From Ruminococcaceae bacterium UBA3215 (GTDB taxonomy: Bacteria; Bacillota; Clostridia; Oscillospirales; Ruminococcaceae): a DNA stretch of 36,387 bases. The position numbers and the translations under genes are program-made. Under the pieces are notes generated by a model. The model saw only the letters and a program-made list of their open reading frames with translations. It did no database searches and was not told the origin of the DNA. This document shows positions 6,583-15,004 of the stretch, one piece after another. The DNA is taken from positions 1 through 36,387 of the forward strand of contig DEWH01000001.1 of NCBI GenBank assembly GCA_002363155.1. Reading direction: 5' to 3'. Each line of letters starts with the position of its first letter. Position 1 is the first letter of the stretch.

Positions 6583-7689
6583 TCAGAAGACAGCAATGCA
6601 AAAAACAAGCAGAACAGCGAGCATACCGAAGTTCACCGCCGAAAACCAGCCCATATACCGCTTTGTCTGCGCGGTGCTTGTAAGGCGGTACATCTGGAGC
6701 GAGATCAGACTTGCCATAGAAGCTATCGGGGTACCGAGACCGCCGACATTCACGCCGATAAGGAGAGCCGTGCCGTTATCGGTGAATCCCGAAAGCATCA
6801 CCGCCGCGGGAACATTGCTTATCGCCTGTGAAAGCAGTGCGGAAACGGCGATCTCATTACCTTTGATTATGCCGGAAAAGAAGCTGTGAACAGCGTCGAT
6901 GCGGGAGATGTTGCCCACGAAGATGAAGAAGCAGACGAAGGTGAGCAGCAGCGCGTAATCCGCTTTCAGCAGCAGATGCCGGTCAAACACAAGAGCAGTG
7001 ACAGCTGCCGCCGCGGCGCATACCCAGAACGGGAGCAGCTTGAACACTGTCGCAATGCAGAGTGCGAAAAGGAGCAGATAAACTGTCATAAGCCGGTAGG
7101 AGACCCGCTTATGGTGCTCATGCTTTGACGAGCATTCCGACTTCGGAATAAGAAGCGTCAGAAGGATCAGCATAACAAAGCAGACAGCGCCTATCGGGAG
7201 CATCGTCATCACGAACTGTGCGCCGGTCATCTCAAACCGGTCAAACAGGTACAGGTTCTGCGGATTGCCTATCGGCGTCAGCATACTTCCGAGGTTAGCG
7301 GCTGCCGTTTCAAGCACAATGGTAAGGATACGGCTCCGCTCATCGTCTGTCTTTGCGAAAGCAAGTATAGTCAGCGGAACAAAAGTGATAAGCGCCACAT
7401 CGTTGGTTATCAGCATTGAGGAGAAGAAGCAGACGATCACGAATATCCGGGAAAGCCTCCTGAGGTTGCCGGCTCTTTTAAGGAGTATTTCGGTGAGGGT
7501 CTCGAAGATGCCCACGCTGCGAAGACCGGCTACGGCTATCATCAGCGCGAACAATTCCGCCAGCACGCTGAAATTGCAGTACCCGGCGTACTGCGCGTCA
7601 ACAGGCACGACGAACACGGTGGCAAGAGCGAGTATGAACGAGATCACAAGCACCGGCTGTGCCTTGCAGAAATCAAGCGCGTGCTTCAA
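6583..7689 (-). CDS. ArsB/NhaD/citrate-transporter superfamily ion permease
   Basis: A 368-residue integral membrane protein with about ten hydrophobic segments. Superfamily landmarks are visible: ITNDVALITFVPLTILAF (about 93-110), TAAANLGSMLTPIGNPQNLY (about 129-148) and, in the second half, SNVPAAVMLSGF with GVNVGGLGTPIASMASLI. The Asn-rich re-entrant pairs are typical of the ion-transporter fold (ArsB, NhaD, SLC13). The substrate cannot be decided; an anion or dicarboxylate, or arsenite, are all possible. The start is TTG at 7689, with GGGGGAG 6 nt upstream. It is a single gene between its own promoter (7726-7754) and the terminator at 6506-6546. Confidence 0.82.
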   Translation of the reverse strand: MKHALDFCKAQPVLVISFILALATVFVVPVDAQYAGYCNFSVLAELFALMIAVAGLRSVGIFETLTEILLKRAGNLRRLSRIFVIVCFFSSMLITNDVALITFVPLTILAFAKTDDERSRILTIVLETAAANLGSMLTPIGNPQNLYLFDRFEMTGAQFVMTMLPIGAVCFVMLILLTLLIPKSECSSKHEHHKRVSYRLMTVYLLLFALCIATVFKLLPFWVCAAAAAVTALVFDRHLLLKADYALLLTFVCFFIFVGNISRIDAVHSFFSGIIKGNEIAVSALLSQAISNVPAAVMLSGFTDNGTALLIGVNVGGLGTPIASMASLISLQMYRLTSTAQTKRYMGWFSAVNFGMLAVLLVFCIAVF

Positions 7690-7720
7690 TATGCTCTCCC
7701 CCGTTTCTCTGATAAATGCA

Positions 7721-7754
7721 GTGATATTATATCACCGGAAAGAATGATTGTCAA
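7721..7754 (-). promoter_or_regulatory. Consensus sigma-A promoter of the permease with palindrome over the -10 box
   Basis: On the minus strand, TTGACA (7754-7749), a 17-bp spacer and TATAAT (7731-7726): perfect matches to both boxes. A 15-bp perfect palindrome GTGATATTATATCAC (7721-7735) covers the -10, which suggests a repressor site. Confidence 0.85.
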
Positions 7755-7782
7755 GACATACGGACATCTGGTGAGCTGAAAA

Positions 7783-7820
7783 TGAAATACCGCCCGCAGA
7801 GTTCTGCGGGCGGCATTTCA
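7783..7820 (-). terminator. Terminator of the chemotaxis receptor gene
   Basis: GAAATGCCGCCCGCAGA pairs with TCTGCGGGCGGTATTTC on the minus strand, a nearly perfect 17-bp stem with a 2-4 nt loop, followed by ATTTTC. It lies 45 nt past the MCP stop. Confidence 0.8.
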
Positions 7821-7865
7821 TGGTTTGGAAAGTTAAAGGATAACTGATGAAAGCTGATTTTGGGA

Positions 7866-9794
7866 TCACTGGTTGATCTTGAATCTTGCGACCTGATCCT
7901 TGAGCAGTTTGGACTGACCGGAAAGCTCCTCGCAGGAAGCGGCGGTCTGTTCCGCAGTAGCGGAGTTCATCTGGATAACCTGGGATATCTGCTCAACGCC
8001 GGTAGTGATCTGGCGGATAGACTCTGTCTGTTCTGCGCTTGCGGAAGCGATCTGAGTGATAAGATCCGCTGTCTGAGACGACATTTCCTTGACTTCCTTC
8101 ATGCTCTCCGCAGTAGCGAAAGCGATCTTGGAACCCTTGTCAACTGCGTCGATAGAAGCTGTGATGAGCGAAGAGGTGCTCTTTGCCGCTTCGGCGGACT
8201 TTGTTGCGAGGTTGCGTACTTCGTCAGCAACGACCGCGAATCCCTTGCCGGCGTCACCTGCGCGGGCTGCCTCAACTGCGGCATTGAGCGCGAGGATATT
8301 GGTCTGGAAGGAGATATCTTCGATAGTCTTGATGATCTTCTCGATCTCCTTGGAAGTATCGCTTATCTCGGTCATTGCGTTGACCATATTTGTGATCTCG
8401 TTGTCCTGATAGTTTACCTTGTCCTGAGTCTGTCTGGAAAGCTCGCCGGCCTGAGCGGCGTTCTGTGCGGTATTGGAGATCTGGGTGGAAACTTCGGCGA
8501 TAGTAGCGGAGATCTCTTCGATAGCGGAAGCCTGGCGTGTGGTACCGTCCGCGAGAGACTGGGAACCTTCCGCCATCTGGTTGGAGCCTGTGAGCACCTC
8601 ATCGGAGGAAGTGTTCATATTGCTGAGCGTTTCGCCGAGATCGTCCTCGATCTTAAGTATATTCTTTTCGATATCCTCGAATACGCCGGGATATCTTACA
8701 GCCGGAGTCTCTGTGAAGTCGCCGTTTGCCATAGCGGCGAGTATCCTTGAGGAATCGCCTACGACGTCATTCATTCCGCGTTTTGAGTTACGGAGAACCT
8801 CAACGAACTTTCCGACTTCGTCGTTATGGAATTTGTATGTGACATTCGTGGTGCTGAGCTGACCTTCGAGCATCTCGTTCGCGTAAGCTTCGGCGTGCTT
8901 GAGAGGTATCGTAACTCTGCTGTGGCAGAAGACGAAGAGGAACACAGCCACGCCTGCCGCGCCGAGAACGCCGATAATTATCGCCAATGTTGTTACAAGG
9001 GAGAACTCATTCTTTGATTCGGTAGCATCATAACCTGCAAAGTACGCACCGACGGCTTTGTTCTGGTAGTCGGTCATAGGAGAATAATAAACGTAGAACT
9101 CCTTGCCCTTTATCATAGCTTCGCCGGAGAAATCCTGCTGACCGGCAATAACGACCTTTTCGATGTTTTCCGCCATTGCGGTACCGACCATATCGGCGCC
9201 GAGAGTCGTACCGAATCTCTTGTTTCCGTTGAATATGGTAACATCGCAGTCGCTTGCTTTCTTGCAGTCATCGAGATAGCTCTGGGAACTCATCAGGAAG
9301 CCTACTATGTAAGCGTAGTTCTTTCCCTCCACGTTCTTCTGTGAGGAGCTGATGATAGCGAGACGCTCACCGCTCTTTACGATACCGTTTATAGACTGAC
9401 CCTTAGCCACCGGGGAGAAATCGAACTGATCGAGCGGGAACTTTTCGGACTTGAATATGATATTACCGCTTTCGTCAGCAACTCCGCCGAAAAGCTCCGT
9501 ATGTGAACCAAGGTTCTCGTTATATACGGCAGTCATTGCCGCCAGATCATTTTTGGCAACTGCATCGTTGAAACTGTTTTCTTCGGAGAATATCCTCTCA
9601 TAGAGCTTGAGGGTGGAAAGTTCGTCTTCAACGGCGCCCTTAAGAGCGGTCTCGCCTATCTTTGCTTTTTCTTCAAGAACCGAATTGTTATACCCCGAGA
9701 AAGATATAAGGGTCACGGTCAGCATAATTGCGATAACCGCGATAATTGCCGCGACCGTTATAACAACGATCTGCATTCCAAGCTTTTTGAACAT
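7866..9794 (-). CDS. Methyl-accepting chemotaxis protein with extracellular Cache-type sensor
   Basis: Membrane chemoreceptor of 642 residues. TM1 is at about 7-33, followed by an extracellular Cache-like sensor (about 35-265), TM2 (about 268-297), HAMP (about 298-350) and a long cytoplasmic methyl-accepting coiled coil. The conserved hairpin tip is ISFQTNILALNAAVEAARAG, and the signal ends in LKDQVARFKINQ. No C-terminal CheR/CheB-tethering pentapeptide is visible. The start at 9794 is set by GGAGG 8 nt upstream; a further in-frame ATG at 9815 lies before that RBS. It stands alone, with a perfect sigma-A promoter and not a sigma-28 one. It presumably feeds the CheA/CheW system at 27789-30449. 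The ligand is unknown. Confidence 0.96.
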   Translation of the reverse strand: MFKKLGMQIVVITVAAIIAVIAIMLTVTLISFSGYNNSVLEEKAKIGETALKGAVEDELSTLKLYERIFSEENSFNDAVAKNDLAAMTAVYNENLGSHTELFGGVADESGNIIFKSEKFPLDQFDFSPVAKGQSINGIVKSGERLAIISSSQKNVEGKNYAYIVGFLMSSQSYLDDCKKASDCDVTIFNGNKRFGTTLGADMVGTAMAENIEKVVIAGQQDFSGEAMIKGKEFYVYYSPMTDYQNKAVGAYFAGYDATESKNEFSLVTTLAIIIGVLGAAGVAVFLFVFCHSRVTIPLKHAEAYANEMLEGQLSTTNVTYKFHNDEVGKFVEVLRNSKRGMNDVVGDSSRILAAMANGDFTETPAVRYPGVFEDIEKNILKIEDDLGETLSNMNTSSDEVLTGSNQMAEGSQSLADGTTRQASAIEEISATIAEVSTQISNTAQNAAQAGELSRQTQDKVNYQDNEITNMVNAMTEISDTSKEIEKIIKTIEDISFQTNILALNAAVEAARAGDAGKGFAVVADEVRNLATKSAEAAKSTSSLITASIDAVDKGSKIAFATAESMKEVKEMSSQTADLITQIASASAEQTESIRQITTGVEQISQVIQMNSATAEQTAASCEELSGQSKLLKDQVARFKINQ

Positions 9795-9921
9795 AATAAT
9801 TTCCTCCGTGTACATTTTCGATTGCAGCGCATTCGTTTATATCTCTGTTCATACGGTTTACTTTTGCCTGTCAGCGCAGTAAAAGGCAGGAACGATCTGC
9901 AATACATTTTGTAATATTTAT

Positions 9922-9950
9922 ATTATAGCAATTTTGGTGAGTTTTGTCAA
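9922..9950 (-). promoter_or_regulatory. Consensus sigma-A promoter of the MCP gene
   Basis: Minus strand: TTGACA (9950-9945), 17-bp spacer, TATAAT (9927-9922). It leaves a leader of about 120 nt before the start codon. No known riboswitch consensus was recognised in that leader. Confidence 0.88.
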
Positions 9951-10017
9951 TAAGTAATATTGTTATGAGAAAAATTGTCGCTTTTTGCGCATTTTTGTTT
10001 GCGCGTTCACAGAAAAG

Positions 10018-10060
10018 AAAATGCGGCACATCGGGCTGTTTCCCTTTGTACCGCACTTTG
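10018..10060 (-). terminator. Terminator after fakA
   Basis: Minus strand AGTGCGGTACA pairs with TGTGCCGCATT (two wobble or mismatch positions), with GGG/CCC above, followed by TTCTTTTCT. It lies about 20 nt past the fakA stop codon. Confidence 0.65.
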
Positions 10061-10076
10061 AGGATATCTTTTTTTA

Positions 10077-11729
10077 TTACTCGACGGAGACCATATAATA
10101 GTAAACGGGCTGTCCGCCGTTGACCAGCGAGAATTCGATGTTATCGCCGAATCTTGATTTAAGGTAAGCGAACGCGTTCTGTGCATCGTCGTCGGAAACG
10201 TCTGCACCGTAAATAACGGTGATATAAGAACTTCCGCCGTTGATAAGATGCTTTGTGACTTTGTAGAGCACCTTGGTGAGGTCACGTTCAACAACATTAA
10301 GCTTGCCGTTCTCCATACCGAGAATATCGCCCTGCTTTATCTTCTTGTCGCCTACAACGCTGTCACGGACTGCGAAAGTCACAAGTCCTGTGCCGACGTT
10401 ATCGAGGGCGGCAGTCATATTGATACTGTTCTCGCGGACGGAGAGGTCGGGATCGTATGTAAGCATAGCGGTTATTCCCTGCGGCACCGAGCGGGACTGG
10501 AGCACGATGACCTTGCGGTCAGCGAGTTTCACAGCCTGTTCAGCCGCGAGGATAATGTTCTTGTTATTGGGAAGCACGAACACGTTCTTTGCGGGGGTAG
10601 CGAGGATAGCATCAAGGATATCCTCGGTGGAAGGATTGGAGGTCTGTCCGCCGCGGACGATGCTGTCAACACCGAGGTCAGAGAAGAGAGCCTCGACACC
10701 TGCGCCGCTTGCGACTGCAACGAATCCGATCTCCTTCTCCTGCTTTGCGGGAGCGGGACGGCTTCTGAGCTGGTTTGCAGCCTTTTTGGCCTGGGTCTTA
10801 TGCTGTTCCTTCATATTCTCGATCTTCATGTTAGTGAGGTAGCCGAAAGTAAGACCCTTCTCAAATGCAAGACCGGGGTGATCGGTATGAACGTGTATCT
10901 TGATGATGCTGTCATCGTCAACGACAACAACGCTGTCGCCGATACTTTCGAGGTATGCGCGGAGCTTTGTTGCGTCATCGCAGCCGTCGTTCTTGTTTAC
11001 AATGTACTCTGTACAGTAGGTGTACTTGATATCGGTCTCATAGGTACCGGCAGCGTTTGTGCTTACGAAAGTGACCTCACGCTTTGCGTGCGTGTCTTCT
11101 GCGCTTTCGATCATGCCGTCGCCCTTTACAACGCTGTAAATGCCCTTGAAGATAAGGAGGAAGCCCATAGCGCCGGAATCGACCACACCTGCCTTTTTAA
11201 GGGCGGGGAGAAGATCGGGGGTACGGTTAAGGGAAGCCTCGCCCTCTTCAATAAGGGCGGTAAAGATCTCGACGATATCCTCGGTCTCTTCTGCTTTCTT
11301 AACAGCTGCTTCCGAAGCCTCACGTGAAACGGTGAGCACAGTACCCTCTGTGGGCTTCATAACGGACTTGTACGCAGCGGAAACGCCCTTTGCGAGGGCA
11401 TCGGCGAAGTCTTTTCCGTTAGCGGAGGACTTGCCTGCAAGACCTTTCGAGATACCTCTGAAGAGGAGCGAAAGGATAACGCCGGAGTTTCCTCTTGCGC
11501 CGCGGAGCATTCCGGTCGCCGCAGCGTCCGCGACAGCGCTTACTGTAACATCGTCGGTCATAGACTCAAGTTCCGGCAGCGCATTGCTTATCGTCATGGA
11601 CATATTGGTTCCCGTATCGCCGTCCGGCACAGGGAACACGTTAAGTTCGTCCACTCTGTTCTTGTTGTTAATGATGTTGTGCGCACCGGAGATTATTCCG
11701 TCGCGCAGCAGCTTACCGCTGATCTCCAA
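10077..11729 (-). CDS. fakA: Fatty acid kinase catalytic subunit (DAK2/DhaL-type, YloV family)
   Basis: Phosphorylates fatty acids bound to a FakB (DegV-like) partner, feeding exogenous fatty acids into phospholipid synthesis. The N-terminal DhaL/DAK2 domain (about 1-200) shows NVFPVPDGDTGTNMSMT (Mg-ATP-binding Asp residues about 36-40) and GARGNSGVILS (about 77-87). The middle domain has KIHVHTDHPG and the C-terminal domain (about 330-550) is the FakA/YloV type. At 550 residues it matches the family's usual length. The start is TTG at 11729 with AAGGAAG 7 nt upstream. In many Firmicutes it sits beside the Asp23-like YloU gene; here Asp23 (12597-12956) and flavodoxin lie upstream on the same strand. 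No FakB gene is in the window. Confidence 0.93.
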   Translation of the reverse strand: MEISGKLLRDGIISGAHNIINNKNRVDELNVFPVPDGDTGTNMSMTISNALPELESMTDDVTVSAVADAAATGMLRGARGNSGVILSLLFRGISKGLAGKSSANGKDFADALAKGVSAAYKSVMKPTEGTVLTVSREASEAAVKKAEETEDIVEIFTALIEEGEASLNRTPDLLPALKKAGVVDSGAMGFLLIFKGIYSVVKGDGMIESAEDTHAKREVTFVSTNAAGTYETDIKYTYCTEYIVNKNDGCDDATKLRAYLESIGDSVVVVDDDSIIKIHVHTDHPGLAFEKGLTFGYLTNMKIENMKEQHKTQAKKAANQLRSRPAPAKQEKEIGFVAVASGAGVEALFSDLGVDSIVRGGQTSNPSTEDILDAILATPAKNVFVLPNNKNIILAAEQAVKLADRKVIVLQSRSVPQGITAMLTYDPDLSVRENSINMTAALDNVGTGLVTFAVRDSVVGDKKIKQGDILGMENGKLNVVERDLTKVLYKVTKHLINGGSSYITVIYGADVSDDDAQNAFAYLKSRFGDNIEFSLVNGGQPVYYYMVSVE

Positions 11730-11745
11730 ATCAACACTTCCTTAC

Positions 11746-11837
11746 TGGGCGCGCGCAGCGCGCAAGAATGGGCGCGCACGGCGCGCAAGAATGGGCGCGC
11801 ACGGCGCGCAAGACTGGGCGCGCACGGCGCGCAAGAC
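11746..11837. repeat. Four tandem copies of a 23-bp GC-rich palindromic unit
   Basis: Units at 11746-11768, 11769-11791, 11792-11814 and 11815-11837, consensus TGGGCGCGCACGGCGCGCAA plus three bases. Each contains the inverted repeat GCGCGC-AC-GGCGCGC. The first unit differs (GCGCGCGCAGCGCGC) but keeps the palindrome. The array begins 17 bp before the fakA start codon and abuts repeat B. Confidence 0.95.
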
Positions 11838-11919
11838 TTGGGGGAAACCTTTTTGAAAAAAGGTTATCCCCCAAACCCCTTTCCTAAAACTTTTATTGGC
11901 TCCGCGCTTAATGGAGAAG
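11834..11919 (+). repeat. Dispersed intergenic repeat B, copy 2 (uninterrupted)
   Basis: Matches 6339-6391 plus 6459-6488. It contains the hairpin AAACCTTTTTGAAAAAAGGTT and the shared end GCTCCGCGCTTAATGGAGAA. It lies between the flavodoxin stop and fakA, in the opposite orientation to those genes. Confidence 0.8.
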
Positions 11920-11970
11920 GTTTTCGGAACAGATCGAAAGAAGCAGAAAGCGCGGTCAATTTTGAGACGG

Positions 11971-12570
11971 TCAGTTTTCCGAGAATTCGATCGTTCCTGC
12001 GTCGGAAGAAAGATCCCGTCCTGCTGACAATTCCATTGCATCGGCGTGAGGATCGGCTGTCTCTTCGGGTGAAGAATGATGTTCTTCTTTTTCGAGATAT
12101 TTATCAGCGAATTCAAGCAGAAGATCTTTGTTCTTCTCCTTGTCCTTCGCCGGATCAACAAGACTCAAAGACGCAATTACTTCATTTCCGGACAGCTTTT
12201 CGGTCAGCTTGGCTATCGCTTTTTTGGCATTTCCGCCCGCAGAGCAGGCTATGATATAAACCTTCTTGCCTTTGAACGGATAGTCCTTGATGAACGAAGC
12301 GATCGCAGGCGGGTATGAACCTGCCCATACCGGGAATCCGATGATTATATTGTCAAACTCGGTTATCTCACGCTGAAGCGGTTCAAGCACCGGTCTTTCG
12401 TTCATAAAGACACTCTTTCCGCCCCAGAAAAACTTGCCGAATCCCTTTTTGGGCGGCTGTTTGAGCGGCACTATTCTTTCGATATACGAACCGATGTGCT
12501 TTGCAAGCGTTCTCGCAGCAAACTCGGTGTTCCCCTCAAAAGAATAGAACAAAACCAGACTTTTTCCCAT
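11971..12570 (-). CDS. Flavodoxin-family protein
   Basis: A 199-residue FMN-binding-type fold protein. The N-terminus KSLVLFYSFEGNTEFAARTL carries the phosphate-binding loop pattern (S-x-E-G-N-T at about 10-15). IIIGFPVWAGSYPPAIASFI (about 75-94) is the second flavin loop with its Trp, and YIIACSAGGNAKKA the third strand-loop. The last 50 residues are acidic, Ser/Glu rich and low in structure, an extension beyond the usual about 150-residue fold. A redox or NAD(P)H-quinone-type role is likely, but the partner is unknown. The gene lies 26 nt after asp23, probably in one transcript. Confidence 0.85.
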   Translation of the reverse strand: MGKSLVLFYSFEGNTEFAARTLAKHIGSYIERIVPLKQPPKKGFGKFFWGGKSVFMNERPVLEPLQREITEFDNIIIGFPVWAGSYPPAIASFIKDYPFKGKKVYIIACSAGGNAKKAIAKLTEKLSGNEVIASLSLVDPAKDKEKNKDLLLEFADKYLEKEEHHSSPEETADPHADAMELSAGRDLSSDAGTIEFSEN

Positions 12571-12596
12571 TACATTTCACCTTCTGTGACCTATTT

Positions 12597-12956
12597 TCAA
12601 GTCGTCAGCCCGTCGATATATACATCGATCTTTTCAACCGACAGCCTTGTCTGCTCTTCGACAGCATACCGCAGCTTGTTCTTGATGCTGCTTACCGCCG
12701 CCGAAACATTGACGCCGTACATAACAGAGATGTGTACGCCTATGTACACCTTTCCGCCGTTTATATGCACAGAAACCCCCTTGTTCCTGTCAAGAGATCC
12801 GCGCAGGAACGGCACTGCCTCCGCAAGCCGTTCGGCAGGACTTGCTGCATTCATTGCCGAAACTCCGAAACAGCTCGTAACGGTGTTTGAGATAAGAGAA
12901 ACGAAGAACGCCTTGGTGTACTCGATCCCTCCGAGGTGGTTGTGAACAATGATCAT
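12597..12956 (-). CDS. Asp23/Gls24-family envelope stress protein (YloU-like)
   Basis: A 119-residue protein with the Asp23/Gls24 pattern: N-terminal NHLGGIEYTKAFFVSLISNT, the GVSAMN turn, then GVSVHINGGKVYIGVHISVM YGVNV-type strands and a C-terminal VDVYIDGL strand. Such proteins associate with the membrane envelope or act as small housekeeping proteins, and the YloU type is usually adjacent to fakA. RBS AGGAGG lies 8 nt before the ATG, and a good promoter is placed at 12983-13011, so this may begin its own transcript with flavodoxin and possibly fakA. Confidence 0.88.
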   Translation of the reverse strand: MIIVHNHLGGIEYTKAFFVSLISNTVTSCFGVSAMNAASPAERLAEAVPFLRGSLDRNKGVSVHINGGKVYIGVHISVMYGVNVSAAVSSIKNKLRYAVEEQTRLSVEKIDVYIDGLTT

Positions 12957-12982
12957 AACTCGATCCTCCTACACAAAATGTT

Positions 12983-13011
12983 ATTATACCATAATACTTT
13001 GGAAATTGCAA
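12983..13011 (-). promoter_or_regulatory. Sigma-A promoter of asp23
   Basis: Minus strand: TTGCAA (13011-13006), 17-bp spacer, TATAAT (12988-12983). It lies just after the ispE stop and gives a leader of about 20 nt with an AGGAGG RBS. Confidence 0.78.
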
Positions 13012-13014
13012 TAC

Positions 13015-13848
13015 CTAAATAGCTTTTACAGCGAATTTTGTTCCGTATCCGAGCATCTCTTCCACTTTCCGCGCTTCTTCCATACTGTCGAAGATGCCGA
13101 ATACCGCACTTCCGCTCCCGCTCATACAAGCGCCCTCTGCTCCTGCATCAAGAAGATCGTTCTTGATGCGCTCGATTTTCTCGTCACAGTACAGCTTCTC
13201 GAAAACGTTGTACATATTGGCGGCAGATTGGGAACGATTATTGGCGAGCGAAGCGCAGAAAGCGTCAAATCCGGTTCTCTCCGGTATCGGCGCGCTGTCG
13301 TACTTACGGTAAGCCTCGGCTGTATTGCAGGAAAACTCCGGCTTGACGATGAGGACTGTGAAGCCGCAGCAAGACACCGGCTCGATGATATCGCCTATCC
13401 CTGTGCATTTCGCCGTACCTCCGGAAATGCAGAACGGTATATCTGCGCCGAGAGAAGCGCCGATCCCGCACAGCTCCGGAACGGAAAAAGGCTGACCGCA
13501 CAGCTCGTTCAGCGCGCAGAGAACAGCTGCCCCGTCCGCGCTTGAACCTCCGAGACCGGCTTCTGTCGGGATACGCTTGACGATATGTATGTTTGCGCCC
13601 ATATTCTTTCCGGTACGCATAAAGAAAGCTTTTGCGGCTTTGTACGCAATGTTCTGTTCATTCGACGGGATATTCTGAACGTCGCAGCTGACTGACACTT
13701 CCCCGCTCCCGTTAGTCTCAACGGTAACATCGTCGTAAAGATCAATGCGGCGCATAACGGTATTCAGCGTGTGGTAGCCGTCCGGACGCTTTCCGGTGAT
13801 ATCCAGCCAGAGGTTTATCTTCGCGTAAGCCTTAACGGTCAAGCTCAT
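13015..13848 (-). CDS. ispE: 4-diphosphocytidyl-2-C-methyl-D-erythritol kinase
   Basis: ATP-dependent kinase of the MEP isoprenoid pathway (GHMP kinase family), cytosolic. Substrate-site motif AYAKINLWLDITGKRPDGYH (about 8-27) carries the Lys/Asn and the DGYH block. The ATP-binding glycine loop PTEAGLGGSSADGAA lies at about 93-107 and the C-terminal motif GACMSGSGSAVFG at about 238-250. At 277 residues it is of normal length. The start overlaps the end of the aminotransferase gene by 17 nt, so the two are probably translationally coupled. Confidence 0.96.
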   Translation of the reverse strand: MSLTVKAYAKINLWLDITGKRPDGYHTLNTVMRRIDLYDDVTVETNGSGEVSVSCDVQNIPSNEQNIAYKAAKAFFMRTGKNMGANIHIVKRIPTEAGLGGSSADGAAVLCALNELCGQPFSVPELCGIGASLGADIPFCISGGTAKCTGIGDIIEPVSCCGFTVLIVKPEFSCNTAEAYRKYDSAPIPERTGFDAFCASLANNRSQSAANMYNVFEKLYCDEKIERIKNDLLDAGAEGACMSGSGSAVFGIFDSMEEARKVEEMLGYGTKFAVKAI

Positions 13849-15004
13849 TTATAAACTCCCTGATACGTTTGAGGGCTAGCAGGATATGGTTAATTGAGTA
13901 TGCGTAGCTTATGCGGATATAGCCTTCCCCGCATTCACCGAACGCATCTCCGGGGACGACTGCGACTTTCTTCTTTTCGATAAGCTGGAGACAGAAGTCC
14001 TGGGAAGAAAGACCGGTGGATTTAATGCACGGGAAGACATAGAATGCGCCCTCCGGCTCGAAGCAGTCGAGTCCCAGCTCATTCAGCCCGTTCACGATAA
14101 GCCTTCTGCGCATATCGTACTCGCTGACCATATAGTCGATGTCCTCACGGCAGTCCCGGAGGGCTGTGACAGCGGCGTACTGGCTGACGGTAGGGGCGCT
14201 CATGATGCCGTACTGGTGTATTTTGAGCATTTGCGTGATGATCGGAGCGGGGCCTGCGGCGAATCCGAGTCTCCAGCCGGTCATAGCGAAAGCTTTTGAG
14301 AAGCCGTTTATCACGATTGTGCGCTCCTGCATTCCCTCAAATTCGGCGATAGAAACGTGCTTCTCGCCGCCGAAAGTAAGCTCGGAGTAGATCTCGTCGG
14401 AGATGACGATGATGTTCTTATCCCGGAGGATATCCGCGATCTTTGCAAGATCGTCCCTGCGCATTACCGCACCGGTGGGGTTATTCGGGTAAGGCAGGAC
14501 GAGAGCCTTGGTTTTCGGGGTTATCTTTTCGAGAAGCTGTTCGGGGGTGAGCTTGAACTTGTTCTCGGCTTTGGTCTCGATAGGAATGGGAATGCCGTCC
14601 GCAAGCCTTATCAGCGGGTCATAACAGACGAAGCTCGGCTCGCAGACCAGCACTTCATCGCCGGGGTTGATGATAGCGCGGAACGCGGCATCAATAGCCT
14701 CCGAACCGCCGACAGTCACGATGATCTCATGCTTCGGGTCATATTTCACGCCGATAGTCTCGTCAAGGTAGCCGGCAATGCCCTCGCGCAGGTTCTCAAG
14801 ACCGGAGTTTGAGGTATAGGCGGTCTTGCCCTTTTCGAGGGTGCGGATAGCTTCCTTTCGGATAGCGAAAGGGGTCTTGAAATCCGGTTCGCCGACGGAA
14901 AGGCTTATAACGTCCTTTACGGAAGCGGCGATATCGAAGAATTTACGGATCCCGGAAAATTTTATAGCGCAGGTCTTCTGCGAAAGTATCTCGTCATAGT
15001 TCAT
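13832..15004 (-). CDS. Pyridoxal-phosphate aminotransferase, class I/II (aspartate-aminotransferase-like)
   Basis: A fold-type I aminotransferase of 390 residues. Visible landmarks: SVGEPDF near 36-42, GGSEAIDAA near 99-107 (PLP phosphate), PYPNNPTGA near 171-179, ISDEIYSEL near 201-209, and the Schiff-base Lys in NGFSKAFAMTGWRLG (Lys about 237). The carboxylate-binding Arg lies in EGYIRISYA. Substrate specificity (aspartate, alanine, aromatic or N-succinyl-LL-DAP) cannot be read from sequence alone. The ATG at 15004 overlaps the TGA of the Lrp gene (TGATG); a GTG one codon earlier is an alternative. The coupled Lrp regulator suggests amino-acid-responsive control. Confidence 0.92.
   Translation of the reverse strand: MNYDEILSQKTCAIKFSGIRKFFDIAASVKDVISLSVGEPDFKTPFAIRKEAIRTLEKGKTAYTSNSGLENLREGIAGYLDETIGVKYDPKHEIIVTVGGSEAIDAAFRAIINPGDEVLVCEPSFVCYDPLIRLADGIPIPIETKAENKFKLTPEQLLEKITPKTKALVLPYPNNPTGAVMRRDDLAKIADILRDKNIIVISDEIYSELTFGGEKHVSIAEFEGMQERTIVINGFSKAFAMTGWRLGFAAGPAPIITQMLKIHQYGIMSAPTVSQYAAVTALRDCREDIDYMVSEYDMRRRLIVNGLNELGLDCFEPEGAFYVFPCIKSTGLSSQDFCLQLIEKKKVAVVPGDAFGECGEGYIRISYAYSINHILLALKRIREFINELDR

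Noticed and set aside
7860..8750. Plus-strand open frame of 296 codons opposite the chemoreceptor gene
   Set aside because: Leu/Ser/Asp-rich mirror of the repetitive MCP coiled coil; an artefact of codon bias.
9795..9921. Riboswitch in the 120-nt leader of the chemoreceptor gene (c-di-GMP type considered)
   Set aside because: No match to the conserved GEMM core or other riboswitch consensus could be seen; only weak local pairing.
10248..11327. Plus-strand open frame of 359 codons opposite fakA
   Set aside because: No RBS or recognisable domain, and it lies wholly within the confidently assigned fakA.
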